From Achromobacter marplatensis (GTDB lineage Bacteria; Pseudomonadota; Gammaproteobacteria; Burkholderiales; Burkholderiaceae_B), in assembly GCF_002209535.1 (NCBI RefSeq), contig NZ_NJIG01000002.1, positions 620,001 through 684,000 on the forward strand: 64,000 nucleotides of DNA, given 5' to 3'. The notes beneath the pieces were generated by a model, which saw only the letters and a list, made by a program, of their open reading frames with translations, had not been told where the DNA came from and ran no database searches. A program made the translations under genes and the position numbers. Positions 9,960 to 19,530 of this stretch are shown here, in pieces. Every line of letters starts with the position of its first letter. Positions within the stretch are counted from its first letter, which is position 1.

Positions 9960-10610
9960 ATGCCTGAAGGCACTTCGCAACCTGCGGCTACCGCAGTCCC
10001 GCGCAAGGCGTCCCTGTCCGCTCGGGCAGTCGGGCGGTTCAAGCCTGTCCTGTTCCTGTTGGGCCTGACGCCGCTCCTGCGGTGGATCTGGCTGGGGTTC
10101 AACAACGGCCTGACCGCAAACCCGGTGGAGTTTCTGACGCGCTCGTCCGGCACGTGGACGCTGGTTTGCCTGCTGGTCACGCTGGCGATCACGCCGCTGC
10201 GCCGCCTGACCGGGCAGCCCGCGCTGGTTCGCGTGCGCCGCATGTGCGGGCTGTTCGCGTTTTTCTACGGCGCCATGCATTTCATGGCCTGGGTCTGGTG
10301 GGACCGCGGGCTGGATCCGGCGGCGATGCTGCAGGACATTGGCGAGCGCCCCTTCATCACGGTGGGGTTTGCCGCCTTTGTGCTGATGACGGCGCTGGCG
10401 GCCACTTCCACACAGTGGGCCATGCGCCGGCTGGGCAAGCGCTGGCAGCAACTACACCGCGCCATCTACGCGATCGGGCTGCTGGCGGTCCTGCACTATT
10501 GGTGGCACAAGGCCGGCAAGAACGACCTGGCGCAGCCGCTCCTGTATGCCTCGGTGCTTGCCCTGCTGCTGGGGTGGCGGATCGTGGCGTGGTGGCGCCG
10601 CCGCGCCTAG
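9960..10610 (+). CDS. msrQ: MsrQ (YedZ) heme-binding membrane subunit
   Basis: MsrQ is the inner-membrane b-type cytochrome that passes electrons to MsrP. The 216-residue protein has about six hydrophobic helices, and histidines typical of the ferric-reductase-like domain are visible in GAMHFMAW, QQLHRAIY and LAVLHYWWHK, the likely heme ligands. A short positively charged N-terminal tail precedes the first helix. It lies 7 bases after msrP in one transcript and converges on the amidase gene with an 8-base gap and no obvious terminator. Confidence 0.95.
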   Translation: MPEGTSQPAATAVPRKASLSARAVGRFKPVLFLLGLTPLLRWIWLGFNNGLTANPVEFLTRSSGTWTLVCLLVTLAITPLRRLTGQPALVRVRRMCGLFAFFYGAMHFMAWVWWDRGLDPAAMLQDIGERPFITVGFAAFVLMTALAATSTQWAMRRLGKRWQQLHRAIYAIGLLAVLHYWWHKAGKNDLAQPLLYASVLALLLGWRIVAWWRRRA

Positions 10611-10618
10611 GGGTTCGC

Positions 10619-11404
10619 CTAAGGCATTGCCAGCATGATCGCCGCGGTTTCCGCGTCCGGCTGGCCATCGTGCAGGGCGGGGCGATAGTGCATCTGGAAG
10701 GCCGCCAATGTGTTGATTGTTGCGCGGTCCAGGGCGCCATCCTGCGGGCAGGCATAACCCAGCCGCAGCAATTGCTTCTGGAACCAGGCCACGTCCGGCA
10801 CGCCCTCGGTTTGCAGGCGCGCCAGATGCTCGGTGGCGCCGGCCTCGTCGTACCAGCGGCCGATCCCCGCCGCAGCCAGTGCTTTCCACGGGAAAAGCGG
10901 GCCAGGGTCCACTTTGCGCTGCGGGGCGATATCGCTGTGGCCCACCACGTTTTCAGAGGCGATCCCGTGCCGCTGGATGATGTCGCGCAGCAGGATCGTC
11001 AGCGCCCGCAGCTGGCGTTCGTTGTAGGGATGCCAGAGCGGCTTGCCATCCGGGCCGTCCGTCCAGCCGGGGTTGACGACTTCGATGCCGATGGACGTGC
11101 TGTTCATGGCGATGTTGCCGTACCAGGAGCTGGCGCCGGCATGCCAGGCGGCACGGTTTTCATCCACCAGGCGATAGGCGCGCCCGGCGTCGTTGATCAG
11201 GTAGTGCGCGCTGACCTTGCCTTGGGACAGCAGCTTCATGGAGGTGGCGTCGTCGACCGAGGTGTAGTGCAGGACGACGCTGCGTACGCGGCTGGCCTGG
11301 CTGACGGCGGTGACTGAGGTGTCCAGGTCCAGTCCGGCGGGGCCGCGCGTGGCGCAGCCCGCCAGGACTGCCGTGGCCAGCAGTGTGGTGATCAAGCGGA
11401 ACAT
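10619..11404 (-). CDS. N-acetylmuramoyl-L-alanine amidase lipoprotein (AmiD-like)
   Basis: A 261-residue lipoprotein with lipobox LAGC (C17), an amidase_2 (AmpD/AmiD) domain and a C-terminal peptidoglycan-binding domain (about 190-258). Zinc ligands appear as H46 (VVLHYT), H156 (GHSDIAP) and D166, with E108 (SIGIEVVN) as the likely catalytic acid. It would cut the MurNAc-L-Ala bond of cell-wall fragments from the envelope side, most like E. coli AmiD. It is the last gene of a maf / methyltransferase / amidase operon, 3 bases after the methyltransferase stop. Confidence 0.9.
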   Translation of the reverse strand: MFRLITTLLATAVLAGCATRGPAGLDLDTSVTAVSQASRVRSVVLHYTSVDDATSMKLLSQGKVSAHYLINDAGRAYRLVDENRAAWHAGASSWYGNIAMNSTSIGIEVVNPGWTDGPDGKPLWHPYNERQLRALTILLRDIIQRHGIASENVVGHSDIAPQRKVDPGPLFPWKALAAAGIGRWYDEAGATEHLARLQTEGVPDVAWFQKQLLRLGYACPQDGALDRATINTLAAFQMHYRPALHDGQPDAETAAIMLAMP

Positions 11405-11407
11405 GGG

Positions 11408-12121
11408 TCAGCGGGCCAGGTAGAGGAACAGCGTGGGCAGCTTGTCCAATTGGGGCGCCGGCAGCTTTTTCCAGTCGGCCACGGTGTGCGTCACGACCCA
11501 TTCGTCGGCAGTCGTGACCGAGCGGGCCACGCACAGTTTGGTGTCGCCCTTCAGGCTGGCCAGCAAGGTGGCGAACATGGCGGCATTGCGGTACGGCGTT
11601 TCGATCAGCAACTGGGTCTGGTTGTGCTTGGCCGAATGCTGTTCCCAGGCGCGCAACTGCTTGGCGCGTTCGGCCGGGTCCACCGGCGCGTAGCCGTGGA
11701 AAGCGAAACGCTGCCCGTCCAGGCCGCTGGCCATCAGGCCCAGCAGAATGGAAGAAGGGCCCACCCAGGGTTTGACGGTGATGCCCAGGCGATGGGCGGC
11801 GTCCACGACCTTGGCGCCGGGGTCCGCGACGGCGGGACAGCCCGCTTCGGAGACCAGCCCGATTTCCGCGCCTTTCCTCACCGGCTCCAGCCACGTCTTG
11901 ATCTGGCCGTCGTTGACCTTGTCGGTCAGCGTGTGGATGGTGATTTCCTGCAGAGGCCGGGTAGTGCCGATCAGCTTCAGGAAGGCGCGCGCTGTTTTGG
12001 CGTTCTCGGCGATGTAGGTGTCCAGCCGTCCGGCCAGCGCGCGCACGTCGGCGGGCAGCCAGCGCTCGGGCGGGGCCTCTCCCAGGCCGACCGGGATCAG
12101 GTGCAGGGCGCCGCCGCTCAT
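11408..12121 (-). CDS. RsmI-like SAM-dependent methyltransferase (tetrapyrrole methylase fold)
   Basis: A 237-residue member of the TP-methylase/RsmI superfamily. Visible are the N-terminal LHLIPVGLG strand, GLVSEAGCPAVADPG (the SAM-loop region typical of RsmI) and the VGPSSILLGLMASG segment. Several RsmI features differ and a second true RsmI usually exists elsewhere in these genomes, so I leave the target open. ATG 12121 overlaps the maf stop by 4 bases (ATGA), fixing the start; a longer frame from 12346 runs inside maf and is a shadow. Confidence 0.82.
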   Translation of the reverse strand: MSGGALHLIPVGLGEAPPERWLPADVRALAGRLDTYIAENAKTARAFLKLIGTTRPLQEITIHTLTDKVNDGQIKTWLEPVRKGAEIGLVSEAGCPAVADPGAKVVDAAHRLGITVKPWVGPSSILLGLMASGLDGQRFAFHGYAPVDPAERAKQLRAWEQHSAKHNQTQLLIETPYRNAAMFATLLASLKGDTKLCVARSVTTADEWVVTHTVADWKKLPAPQLDKLPTLFLYLAR

Positions 12122-12720
12122 TCGGAAGCTCCCGGCGCGTCCAGCGGATCCAGGCCGAACCGCGTCAGCATGCGCGTCAACTCGATCAGCGGCAGCCCGA
12201 TGATGGCGGTCGGGTCGTCGCTTTGGATGCTCTCCATCAGGGCGATGCCCAGGCTTTCCGCCTTGGCGCTGCCTGCGGTATCGTAGGGTTCCTCGGCGCG
12301 CAGATAGGCCTCGATGGCGCGGTCCGACAGTTGGCGGAAATGGCAACGCGTGACGATGTCGGCTTTTTCCACCCGTTGGCCATCCGTCACCGCCAATGCG
12401 CTGTGGAATTCCACGATTTGCCCCGACAGGGCCCGCAATTGCGCCAGGGCGCGAGGGAAATCCCCCGGTTTGCCGATCGGCTGGCCGTCCACGGTGGCCG
12501 CCTGATCCGACCCGATGACGAGGCTGCCGGGGTGCTTGTCCGCCACGGCCATGGCCTTGGCGACCGACAGGCGCAGGGCCAGCGCGGCAGGCGTTTCGCC
12601 GGGTTGTGGCGTTTCGTCTACATCGGGGGAAATGGCGGTGAAGGGCAGGCGCAGGCGCGACAGCAGTTCTTTGCGGTAACGCGAGCTGGACGCGAGGATC
12701 AGGCTAGGCTTGGAAGGCAT
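12118..12720 (-). CDS. Maf family nucleotide pyrophosphatase (YceF type)
   Basis: Maf proteins hydrolyse non-canonical nucleotides; the YceF subgroup acts on 7-methyl-GTP. The 200-residue protein opens with LILASSSRYRKELL, the Maf phosphate loop, and holds VIGSDQAA and the GKPGDFPRA segment, with the TRCHFRQL and EPYDTAGSAKAES motifs later. Its place next to divergent yceD-rpmF matches E. coli yceF-yceD-rpmF, which supports the YceF assignment. First gene of a three-gene minus-strand operon. Confidence 0.9.
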   Translation of the reverse strand: MPSKPSLILASSSRYRKELLSRLRLPFTAISPDVDETPQPGETPAALALRLSVAKAMAVADKHPGSLVIGSDQAATVDGQPIGKPGDFPRALAQLRALSGQIVEFHSALAVTDGQRVEKADIVTRCHFRQLSDRAIEAYLRAEEPYDTAGSAKAESLGIALMESIQSDDPTAIIGLPLIELTRMLTRFGLDPLDAPGASE

Positions 12721-12840
12721 GCGATATTTGACGTTAAAGCGTAAGTCGCAGTATTATCTAACGTTTTGCGGGATTTTTGCAGTGAACGGGTACCCAAATT
12801 CGGGTCGCGTTCTGGTCACGGCGTGCTGTTTGATAAAGCC

Positions 12841-12896
12841 AGCTTGGCAAAGTCAGGTGGGCAACCCCAGGTTTGCAAACCCAAGGTGGCAAAACG
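12841..12896. repeat. Four degenerate 14-bp tandem repeats in the maf/yceD promoter region
   Basis: Consecutive blocks AGCTTGGCAAAGTC, AGGTGGGCAACCCC, AGGTTTGCAAACCC and AAGGTGGCAAAACG share a core close to GGCAA on a 14-base period. The third contains the perfect palindrome GTTTGCAAAC (12871-12880). The array sits 34 bases before yceD in the divergent region with maf. Confidence 0.5.
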
Positions 12897-12929
12897 TGAT
12901 CCATCGCAAAGACCTGTAAATGCAAAGGA

Positions 12930-13526
12930 TTGATCATTAAGCGCATCGATGCATTCGCATTTGCCCATAGTGGCAAGGAAGCGCATGGCACCATACCTCT
13001 TGTGCGGTTTTCGCGCGCGGTTGAAGGGTTACCCGAACAACCGCTGGGCGATGCCGGGCTTGTGACTTGGTCCGTGCGCGGTGAGGTGGGCAAGTCTGGT
13101 CTGTTGCTTGGCCGGCCCCTCTTGCACGTTCACGTGCAGGCGAACCCGGTGCTGGTGTGCCAGCGGTGCAACGCGCCGTTCGTGTATCCGGTCGATAGCG
13201 AAGTCCTCTTGCAGCTGGTCAAGTCCGAAGCCGATCTCGACGATGGTTTTACCAACGGTGATTACACCGACGGTCATGCCGACGAGGACGATGAAGACGA
13301 AGAAGGAAATGGTTTTGTGTCCAACCAGCCTGAAAAGGTGGTGGGTTCACATCATTTTGATCTGCTGGCCCAGATCGAAGATGAGCTCATTCTGAGCGTT
13401 CCGTATGTGCCCAAGCATGAAGTATGCCCGGGCGCGCAGGCCAAAGTCAGCGATGCTCTTGATGAGCCCGCTGTCAAGCGTCCGTCGCCGTTTGCGGTGC
13501 TGGAACAACTGAAGCACAAAGATTGA
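12930..13526 (+). CDS. yceD: YceD family 23S rRNA accumulation protein (DUF177)
   Basis: YceD/DUF177 proteins accompany rpmF in most bacteria and influence 23S rRNA accumulation. The 198-residue protein contains the family CQRC motif in [10 protein letters not shown], where a single CxxC pair is normal, and a very acidic Asp/Glu/Gly insert at about 104-128 before the conserved [20 protein letters not shown] segment. The start is uncertain: no in-frame ATG exists. TTG 12930 is used, but AAAGGA lies immediately before it, so ATC 12933 or ATT 12936 would have better spacing. Co-directional with rpmF 52 bases on. Confidence 0.88.
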   Translation: MIIKRIDAFAFAHSGKEAHGTIPLVRFSRAVEGLPEQPLGDAGLVTWSVRGEVGKSGLLLGRPLLHVHVQANPVLVCQRCNAPFVYPVDSEVLLQLVKSEADLDDGFTNGDYTDGHADEDDEDEEGNGFVSNQPEKVVGSHHFDLLAQIEDELILSVPYVPKHEVCPGAQAKVSDALDEPAVKRPSPFAVLEQLKHKD

Positions 13527-13578
13527 GATCAACATCGGGCCGCATCGCGTACAATGCGCCCCGTTTCTAGGAGTCATC

Positions 13579-13761
13579 ATGGCCGTTCAACAAAACAAGA
13601 AGTCCCCCTCCAAGCGCGGTATGCACCGTTCGCACGATTTTCTGGTTGCTCCGTCGACCGCCATCGAGCCGAACACCGGTGAAACGCACCTGCGTCACCA
13701 CATCAGCCCCAACGGCTTTTACCGTGGCCGCAAGGTCCTGAAGACCAAGGCCGACGAATAA
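13579..13761 (+). CDS. rpmF: 50S ribosomal protein L32
   Basis: L32 is a small protein of the large ribosomal subunit. The 60-residue sequence [19 protein letters not shown] is the classic N-terminus, with [16 protein letters not shown] at the C-terminus. AGGAG lies 7 bases before ATG. The zinc cysteines seen in some L32 proteins are absent, as usual for proteobacterial C-minus forms. It links yceD to plsX in the standard yceD-rpmF-plsX-fab layout. Confidence 0.98.
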   Translation: MAVQQNKKSPSKRGMHRSHDFLVAPSTAIEPNTGETHLRHHISPNGFYRGRKVLKTKADE

Positions 13762-13820
13762 GGCCCCCGGGCCGAACTCGTACTCGGACCAATTCGGCTG
13801 AGCGCTGATACCTGGCACCC

Positions 13821-14888
13821 GTGATACGCATCGCCATAGACTGTATGGGCGGAGACTTCGGTCTGCCCGTCACGATTCCGGCTGCGATCGAGTTCGCCCG
13901 GCAATTTCCGGATACCCGGCTATTGCTGGTCGGGCTTCCCGACGCTATCGAAGCGGCGCTCTCCGAGCACCGCGGCGTAGCGCGCGATCGTATGGAAATC
14001 GTGGCGGCTTCTGAAGTCGTCACCATGGACGACCCTGTCGAGGTCGCCCTGCGCCGCAAAAAAGACTCCTCCATGCGCCTGGCCGCCCAGTCCGTCAAGG
14101 ACGGGCGCGCTGACGCCTGCGTTTCCGCGGGCAACACCGGCGCGTGGATGGCCATTTCACGCTACGTGCTCAAAACGCTGGACGGTATCGACCGCCCCGC
14201 GATCGCCACGTCCATTCCGAACCAGACGGGCCGCGCCACCACGGTGCTGGACCTGGGTGCGAATGTGGACTGCTCGGCCGAGCACCTACTGCAATTCGCC
14301 ATCATGGGCGCCGCGCTGTCGCAGGCGGTGGACCATCGTGAGAACCCCTCCGTGGGCTTGCTCAACATCGGCGAAGAAGTCATCAAGGGCAACGAAGTCG
14401 TCAAGGAAGCTGCAGAGCTCCTGCGCGGCAGCCCGTTGAATTTCTACGGCAACGTGGAAGGCAACGACATCTTCAAGGGCACGGTCGACGTCGTCGTCTG
14501 CGACGGTTTCGTCGGCAACGTCGTGCTCAAGTCCGTCGAGGGGCTGGCGAAGATGCTGTCCAGCATCATTCGCGAAGAGTTCAAACGCAACATCGTCACC
14601 CTGCTGGCCGGCGCTATCGCCAAGCCGGTGCTCAACCGTCTGCGCAATCGCGTCGACAACCGGCGCTATAACGGCGCCGCGTTGCTGGGCTTGCGTGGCG
14701 TGGTCATCAAGAGCCATGGTTCCGCGGATGTCTACGCCTACGGTTTTGCGTTGCAACGAGCTCGCGAAGCCGTAGTGAGTAAACTGCTGGAGCGCACCGC
14801 TCAGACGGTCGCTCAGATTACCAAGCGCGTTCAATCGGGCGAGGGCGCCGCAACGCCTTCGCGGAACGTGGCTGGGGACACCGCTTGA
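13821..14888 (+). CDS. plsX: Phosphate acyltransferase PlsX
   Basis: PlsX converts acyl-ACP to acyl-phosphate, the donor for the first acylation of glycerol 3-phosphate in phospholipid synthesis. The 355-residue protein starts at GTG with [13 protein letters not shown], the family signature, and holds SAGNTGA, VLDLGAN and [18 protein letters not shown] motifs. It is a peripheral membrane protein. fabH begins within its stop codon (TGATG), coupling acyl-phosphate and fatty-acid initiation genes. Confidence 0.97.
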   Translation: MIRIAIDCMGGDFGLPVTIPAAIEFARQFPDTRLLLVGLPDAIEAALSEHRGVARDRMEIVAASEVVTMDDPVEVALRRKKDSSMRLAAQSVKDGRADACVSAGNTGAWMAISRYVLKTLDGIDRPAIATSIPNQTGRATTVLDLGANVDCSAEHLLQFAIMGAALSQAVDHRENPSVGLLNIGEEVIKGNEVVKEAAELLRGSPLNFYGNVEGNDIFKGTVDVVVCDGFVGNVVLKSVEGLAKMLSSIIREEFKRNIVTLLAGAIAKPVLNRLRNRVDNRRYNGAALLGLRGVVIKSHGSADVYAYGFALQRAREAVVSKLLERTAQTVAQITKRVQSGEGAATPSRNVAGDTA

Positions 14889-15874
14889 TGGATACCGCAA
14901 TGAAATATTCCGCAATCGCGGGCACCGGCAGCTTCCTGCCGGAACGCGTGGTTTCGAATGACGAATTGGCAGCGGAGCTGGCGACGCGCGATATCGCCAC
15001 GTCCGATGAATGGATCGTTGAGCGCACGGGCATCCGTCAGCGCCATCTGGCCGAACGCGGCGTCACGACCAGTCAGCTAGCCACCGAGGCCTCGCGCCGC
15101 GCGCTGGCGGATGCGGGCGTCGACGCCTCCGAGATCGACCTGATCGTCGTGGCCACGTCCACGCCCGATTTCGTGTTTCCCAGCACGGCTTGCCTGGTGC
15201 AGGCGAACCTGGGCGCCAAGGGTTCGGCGGCGTTCGACGTGCAGGCCGTGTGCAGCGGCTTCGTCTATGCCCTGACCACCGCCGACAGCTTCATCCGCGC
15301 GGGCCGCGCCCGTTGCGCGTTGGTGATCGGCGCGGAAGTGTTTTCGCGCATCCTGGACTGGAACGACCGCAGCACCTGCGTGCTGTTCGGCGATGGCGCG
15401 GGTGCCGTGGTGTTGAAAGCATCCGACGAGCCGGGCATCCTGGCTGCGCAACTGCATGCCGACGGCAGCCAGATGAAGATCCTGAGCGCTGCTGGCAACG
15501 TGGCCTATGGCGACGTGACGGGCGATCCGTTCCTGCGGATGGACGGCCAAGCTGTGTTCAAGCAAGCCGTGACCGTGCTGGACCGTTCGGCCCGCGACAC
15601 CTGCGCTGAAGCCGGCGTGGCGCTCGCCGACGTCGATTGGCTGATCCCGCATCAGGCCAACGTGCGCATCCTGAACTTCCTGGCGCGCAAGCTTGCCGTG
15701 CCGGTCGAGAAAGTCGTCATTACCGTTGACAGCCACGCCAACACCTCCGCGGCCAGCGTGCCGCTGGCACTGGATGCCGCGCGCCGGGATGGCCGCGTCA
15801 AGCCGGGCCAGCTCATTCTGATGCAAGGTGTGGGCGGCGGATTCACCTGGGGCTCGGTACTCGCCCGCATGTAG
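14888..15874 (+). CDS. fabH: Beta-ketoacyl-ACP synthase III
   Basis: FabH starts fatty-acid synthesis by condensing acetyl-CoA with malonyl-ACP. The Cys-His-Asn triad is intact: C122 in QAVCSGF, H255 in PHQANVR and N285 in HANTSAA (numbered from ATG 14888). Homology begins at [11 protein letters not shown], so ATG 14900 is possible, but ATG 14888 overlaps the plsX stop by one base and has GGGGAC 9 bases before it. Length 328 residues is normal. fabD follows after 96 bases. Confidence 0.96.
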   Translation: MDTAMKYSAIAGTGSFLPERVVSNDELAAELATRDIATSDEWIVERTGIRQRHLAERGVTTSQLATEASRRALADAGVDASEIDLIVVATSTPDFVFPSTACLVQANLGAKGSAAFDVQAVCSGFVYALTTADSFIRAGRARCALVIGAEVFSRILDWNDRSTCVLFGDGAGAVVLKASDEPGILAAQLHADGSQMKILSAAGNVAYGDVTGDPFLRMDGQAVFKQAVTVLDRSARDTCAEAGVALADVDWLIPHQANVRILNFLARKLAVPVEKVVITVDSHANTSAASVPLALDAARRDGRVKPGQLILMQGVGGGFTWGSVLARM

Positions 15875-15970
15875 GGGTGTGCCCGGGGCAGGGCGGCGCT
15901 TGCGCCGCCGTCGCCCGGAGAGCGCGCCTGACATTCCACACAGACACTGAATCAATCCAACCGGTCAATC

Positions 15971-16906
15971 ATGAAAATCGCATTTGTCTTCCCTGGCCAA
16001 GGTTCGCAAGCTGTCGGCATGCTGGATGCCTGGTCGGGCGTCGCTGCAGTCACTGATACCGTGGCGCAGGCCTCGCAAGCCCTGGGGCAGGATCTGGGCG
16101 CGCTGATCGGCCAAGGCCCGGTGGAACAGCTCAACCTGACCACCAATACCCAACCGGCAATGCTGACCGCTGGCGTGGCGTTCTATGCCGCCTGGTGCGC
16201 CGCCGGCGGCCGCAAGCCCGACGTCGTGGCCGGCCACAGCCTGGGCGAATACGCCGCGCTGACCGCAGCCGGTTCGCTGGCGCTTGAAGATGCCGTGCGC
16301 CTCGTGCGTGTGCGCGCCGACGCCATGCAAGCTGCCGTGCCGGTGGGCACGGGCGCCATGGCCGCCATCCTGGGCCTGGACGACGATGCCGTGCGCGCCG
16401 CGTGTGCGCAAGCCGCCCAAGGCGACATCGTCGAAGCCGTGAATTTCAACGCGCCTGCGCAGGTCGTGATCGCGGGGCACAAGGCCGCCGTTGAGCGCGC
16501 CTGCGAACTCGCCAAGGCCGCGGGCGCCAAGCGCGCACTGCTGCTGCCGGTGTCCGCGCCGTTCCACTCCAGCCTGCTCAAGCCTGCCGCTGACGTGCTG
16601 GCTGGCGCGCTGGCCGCTGTCACCGTCTCGGTGCCGCAGATCCCCGTGATCAACAACGTCGATGTGGCGTCGCCCACGGAACCCGGGGCAATCCGGGATG
16701 CGCTGGTGCGTCAGGCATGGCATCCTGTGCGTTGGGTGGAAACGCTGCGCGCGATGAAGGCGCAAGGTGTCACGCACATCATCGAGTGCGGCCCCGGCAA
16801 GGTGCTGGCGGGCCTCACCAAGCGTATCGACCCCGAACTTACCGGCCTGGCCATCACCGATCCCGCGTCGCTTGAAGCCGCGTTGGCCGCCGTTAACGGA
16901 AATTAA
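15971..16906 (+). CDS. fabD: Malonyl CoA-ACP transacylase
   Basis: FabD loads malonyl groups from CoA to acyl carrier protein. The N-terminal FVFPGQGSQ, nucleophile S90 in GHSLGEYAAL, and catalytic histidine in APFHSSLL are all present in the 311-residue protein. fabG follows after 4 bases, so the two are likely translated together within the fab cluster. Confidence 0.97.
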   Translation: MKIAFVFPGQGSQAVGMLDAWSGVAAVTDTVAQASQALGQDLGALIGQGPVEQLNLTTNTQPAMLTAGVAFYAAWCAAGGRKPDVVAGHSLGEYAALTAAGSLALEDAVRLVRVRADAMQAAVPVGTGAMAAILGLDDDAVRAACAQAAQGDIVEAVNFNAPAQVVIAGHKAAVERACELAKAAGAKRALLLPVSAPFHSSLLKPAADVLAGALAAVTVSVPQIPVINNVDVASPTEPGAIRDALVRQAWHPVRWVETLRAMKAQGVTHIIECGPGKVLAGLTKRIDPELTGLAITDPASLEAALAAVNGN

Positions 16907-16910
16907 AGAC

Positions 16911-17660
16911 ATGGACAACTCGATCGAACTGCAGGGCAAGATCGCGCTGGTGACCGGCGCCACGCGCGGCATCGGCCGCGCCATCGCCCAGGAACTGGCT
17001 GCGCGCGGCGCAACCGTCGTGGGCACCGCCACGTCCGAATCGGGCGCAGCCGCCATCACCGAAGCCCTGGCGCCGTCCGGCGGCCGCGGCGTGGTGCTGA
17101 ACGTGACCGACGCCGAAGCCTGCGATGCGTTGATCGACGCGTTGGGCAAGGAAGGCGGCGGTCCGCACATCCTCGTCAATAACGCCGGCATCACCCGCGA
17201 TACGCTGGCCATGCGCATGAAGGACGACGACTGGTCCGCCGTGCTGGACACGAACCTGACGTCCGTGTTCCGCCTGTCGCGCGCGGTTTTGCGCAGCATG
17301 ATGAAGGCCCGCTGGGGACGCATCATCAACGTCACGTCCGTCGTGGGTTCCAGCGGCAACGCCGGCCAGGCGAACTACGCGGCCGCCAAGGCGGGCGTGT
17401 CGGGCATGTCGCGCGCACTGGCCCGTGAGTTGGGCAGCCGCAACATCACCGTGAACTGCGTGGCGCCCGGTTTCATCGACACCGACATGACCCGTGCGCT
17501 GGCTGAAAGCCAGACCACTGCGCTGCTGCAGCAGATTCCGCTGGGCCGTTTGGGCTCGCCGGAAGACATCGCCCATGCGGTGGCCTTTTTGTCCGGGCCG
17601 CAAGCGGGTTACATTACCGGCACCACCCTGCACGTAAACGGCGGGATGTACATGCAATAA
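16911..17660 (+). CDS. fabG: 3-oxoacyl-ACP reductase
   Basis: FabG performs the first NADPH-dependent reduction of the fatty-acid elongation cycle. This 249-residue SDR shows TGATRGIG for NADPH binding, LVNNAGI, the catalytic S143, Y156 and K160 (YAAAK) and the C-terminal GGMYMQ typical of FabG tetramers. ATG 16911 matches the family N-terminus; a longer frame inside fabD is a shadow. It is followed by a GC-rich spacer with its own promoter for acpP. Confidence 0.96.
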
Positions 17661-17817
17661 ATCACGAATTGCGCGCGGGCGGCCCAGGCCGCCGGGCCGC
17701 CGCCGGGCAACCAGCGAGGCTGCGCGCAGTTCATCCGGAAACGCCGCATACCGGTATTCCTGCGCCCCGATGGGCGACAGAACAAGTGCGCGGTGTTATT
17801 TTTGTCACGGCCAGGCG

Positions 17818-17844
17818 TTGCTTTCCTCTACGCTTGGCTATAAT
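17818..17844 (+). promoter_or_regulatory. Candidate acpP promoter
   Basis: A perfect TATAAT at 17839-17844 lies 30 bases before the acpP start, with TTGCTT at 17818-17823 as a -35 at a short 15-base spacing. acpP is normally among the most highly expressed genes, and its own promoter inside the fab cluster fits. Confidence 0.55.
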
Positions 17845-17874
17845 TCGCGGGATTTTTCCCAATTGGAGATCTGC

Positions 17875-18114
17875 ATGGAAAGCATCGAACAGCGCGTCAA
17901 GAAGATCGTCGCTGAACAACTTGGCGTGAACGAAGCCGAGATCAAGAACGAATCCTCCTTCCTTGACGACCTCGGTGCCGATTCGCTCGACATGGTCGAA
18001 CTGGTCATGGCGCTCGAAGACGAATTCGAGACCGAGATCCCCGACGAAGAGGCCGAAAAGATCACGACCGTGCAACAAGCGATTGACTACATCAATTCGC
18101 ACGGTAAGCAGTAA
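17875..18114 (+). CDS. acpP: Acyl carrier protein
   Basis: AcpP carries growing acyl chains on a 4'-phosphopantetheine arm attached to S37 in [11 protein letters not shown]. The 79-residue, strongly acidic four-helix protein is of exactly the usual length. ATG 17875 is preceded by TTGGAGAT. Its position between fabG and fabF is canonical. Confidence 0.98.
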
Positions 18115-18187
18115 GCTCAGCCTATATCCTTCCGGTTGCCCGACTGTCGGGGCCAACCGGGAAACGGGGCGGTTTCAGGAATTTGCC

Positions 18188-18247
18188 GTGTGGTCCGCGT
18201 GCGGGAAGGGCGTAGTAATGCCCGACCCGCTTTCGCGTGGGCCACAC
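18188..18247 (+). other. Nested inverted repeats in the acpP-fabF spacer
   Basis: GTGTGG (18188-18193) pairs with CCACAC (18242-18247); inside, GCGGG/CCCGC and GGGC/GCCC pair in turn, giving a three-tier fold across the spacer. There is no T run to make it a clean terminator. It may attenuate between the abundant acpP message and fabF or stabilise an acpP transcript. Confidence 0.4.
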
Positions 18248-18299
18248 GCGCAGCGCATCCCGAAAACCGCCTTTCTTTTGTCTGTTTGAGGAGTCATCC

Positions 18300-19529
18300 G
18301 TGAAGCGACGTGTCGTCATCACCGGCCTTGGTATCGTTTCCCCCGTAGGGAACGACCTGACCACCGCTTGGGACAATATCGTCAACGGACGTTCTGGCAT
18401 CAGCCGCATCACCCGTTTCGATCCCTCGGCCATCACCACGCACATTGCTGGCGAAGTCAAAGACTTCGACATCAGCACCTATGTCTCGTCCAAAGAAGCC
18501 CGCCAGATGGATACGTTTATCCATTACGGCCTGGCTGCCGGGATGCAGGCATGGCGCGATAGTGGCCTGGAAGTCACCGAAGCCAATGCCGAGCGCATCG
18601 GCGTGATCGTGGGCTCCGGTATCGGCGGTTTGCCGCGCATCGAGGAAACCCAGGTCGAATATCTGGCCAAGGGTCCGCGACGGATCTCGCCGTTCTTCGT
18701 GCCGGGTTCGCTGATCAACCTGATCTCCGGTCATTTGTCCATTGCCTACGGCATGAAGGGCCCCAGCTACGCCGTCGTCTCGGCCTGCACCACCGGCCTG
18801 CATTGCATCGGCGACGCAGCGCGCCTGATCGAATACGGCGATGCGGACGTCATGGTTGCCGGCGGCGCCGAATCGACCGTGTCCCCGCTGGGCATCGGCG
18901 GTTTTGCCGCCATGCGCGCCTTGTCGACCCGCAACGATGATCCTCAGACGGCTTCGCGTCCCTGGGACCGCGACCGCGACGGCTTCGTGCTGGGCGAGGG
19001 CGCCGGCGTTCTCGTGCTGGAAGAATACGAGCATGCCAAGAAGCGCGGCGCGCGCATCTATGGCGAACTCGCAGGCTATGGCATGAGCTCGGACGCGCAT
19101 CACATTACGGCCCCCGACAAGGACGGCCCGCGCCGCGGCGTGCTCAATGCGCTGCGCAACGGCGGCCTGAACGCGGATGACATCCAGTATGTCAACGCCC
19201 ACGGTACGTCCACGCCCCTGGGCGACAAGAACGAAACCGATGCGCTGAAGCTGGCGTTCGGCGATCACGCCAAGAAGCTGGTGGTCAACTCGACCAAGTC
19301 CATGACCGGGCACTTGCTCGGCGCGGCCGGCGGCATCGAGGCGGTGTTCACCACCCTGGCCGTGTACAACCAGGTCTCGCCTCCCACGATCAACATCTTC
19401 AATCAAGATCCCGAATGTGATCTGGATTACTGCGCGAACGAAGCGCGGCAGATGAAGATCGAAGTGGGCCTGTCCAATTCGTTCGGCTTCGGCGGCACCA
19501 ACGGCTCTATGGCCGTTCGCCGGGTCTGA
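18300..19529 (+). CDS. fabF: Beta-ketoacyl-ACP synthase II
   Basis: FabF elongates acyl-ACP by condensation with malonyl-ACP. The 409-residue protein has the nucleophile C163 in VVSACTTG and both histidines in [11 protein letters not shown] and [12 protein letters not shown]. Start is GTG 18300 with TGAGGAG 6 bases before it; an upstream in-frame GTG at 18237 would add 21 unconserved residues. The next gene begins one base after its stop. Confidence 0.96.
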   Translation: MKRRVVITGLGIVSPVGNDLTTAWDNIVNGRSGISRITRFDPSAITTHIAGEVKDFDISTYVSSKEARQMDTFIHYGLAAGMQAWRDSGLEVTEANAERIGVIVGSGIGGLPRIEETQVEYLAKGPRRISPFFVPGSLINLISGHLSIAYGMKGPSYAVVSACTTGLHCIGDAARLIEYGDADVMVAGGAESTVSPLGIGGFAAMRALSTRNDDPQTASRPWDRDRDGFVLGEGAGVLVLEEYEHAKKRGARIYGELAGYGMSSDAHHITAPDKDGPRRGVLNALRNGGLNADDIQYVNAHGTSTPLGDKNETDALKLAFGDHAKKLVVNSTKSMTGHLLGAAGGIEAVFTTLAVYNQVSPPTINIFNQDPECDLDYCANEARQMKIEVGLSNSFGFGGTNGSMAVRRV

Positions 19530-19530
19530 T

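Noticed and set aside
13523..13555. TTGAGA / TACAAT as an rpmF promoter
   Set aside because: Spacer of 21 bases is too long for a standard sigma-70 promoter.
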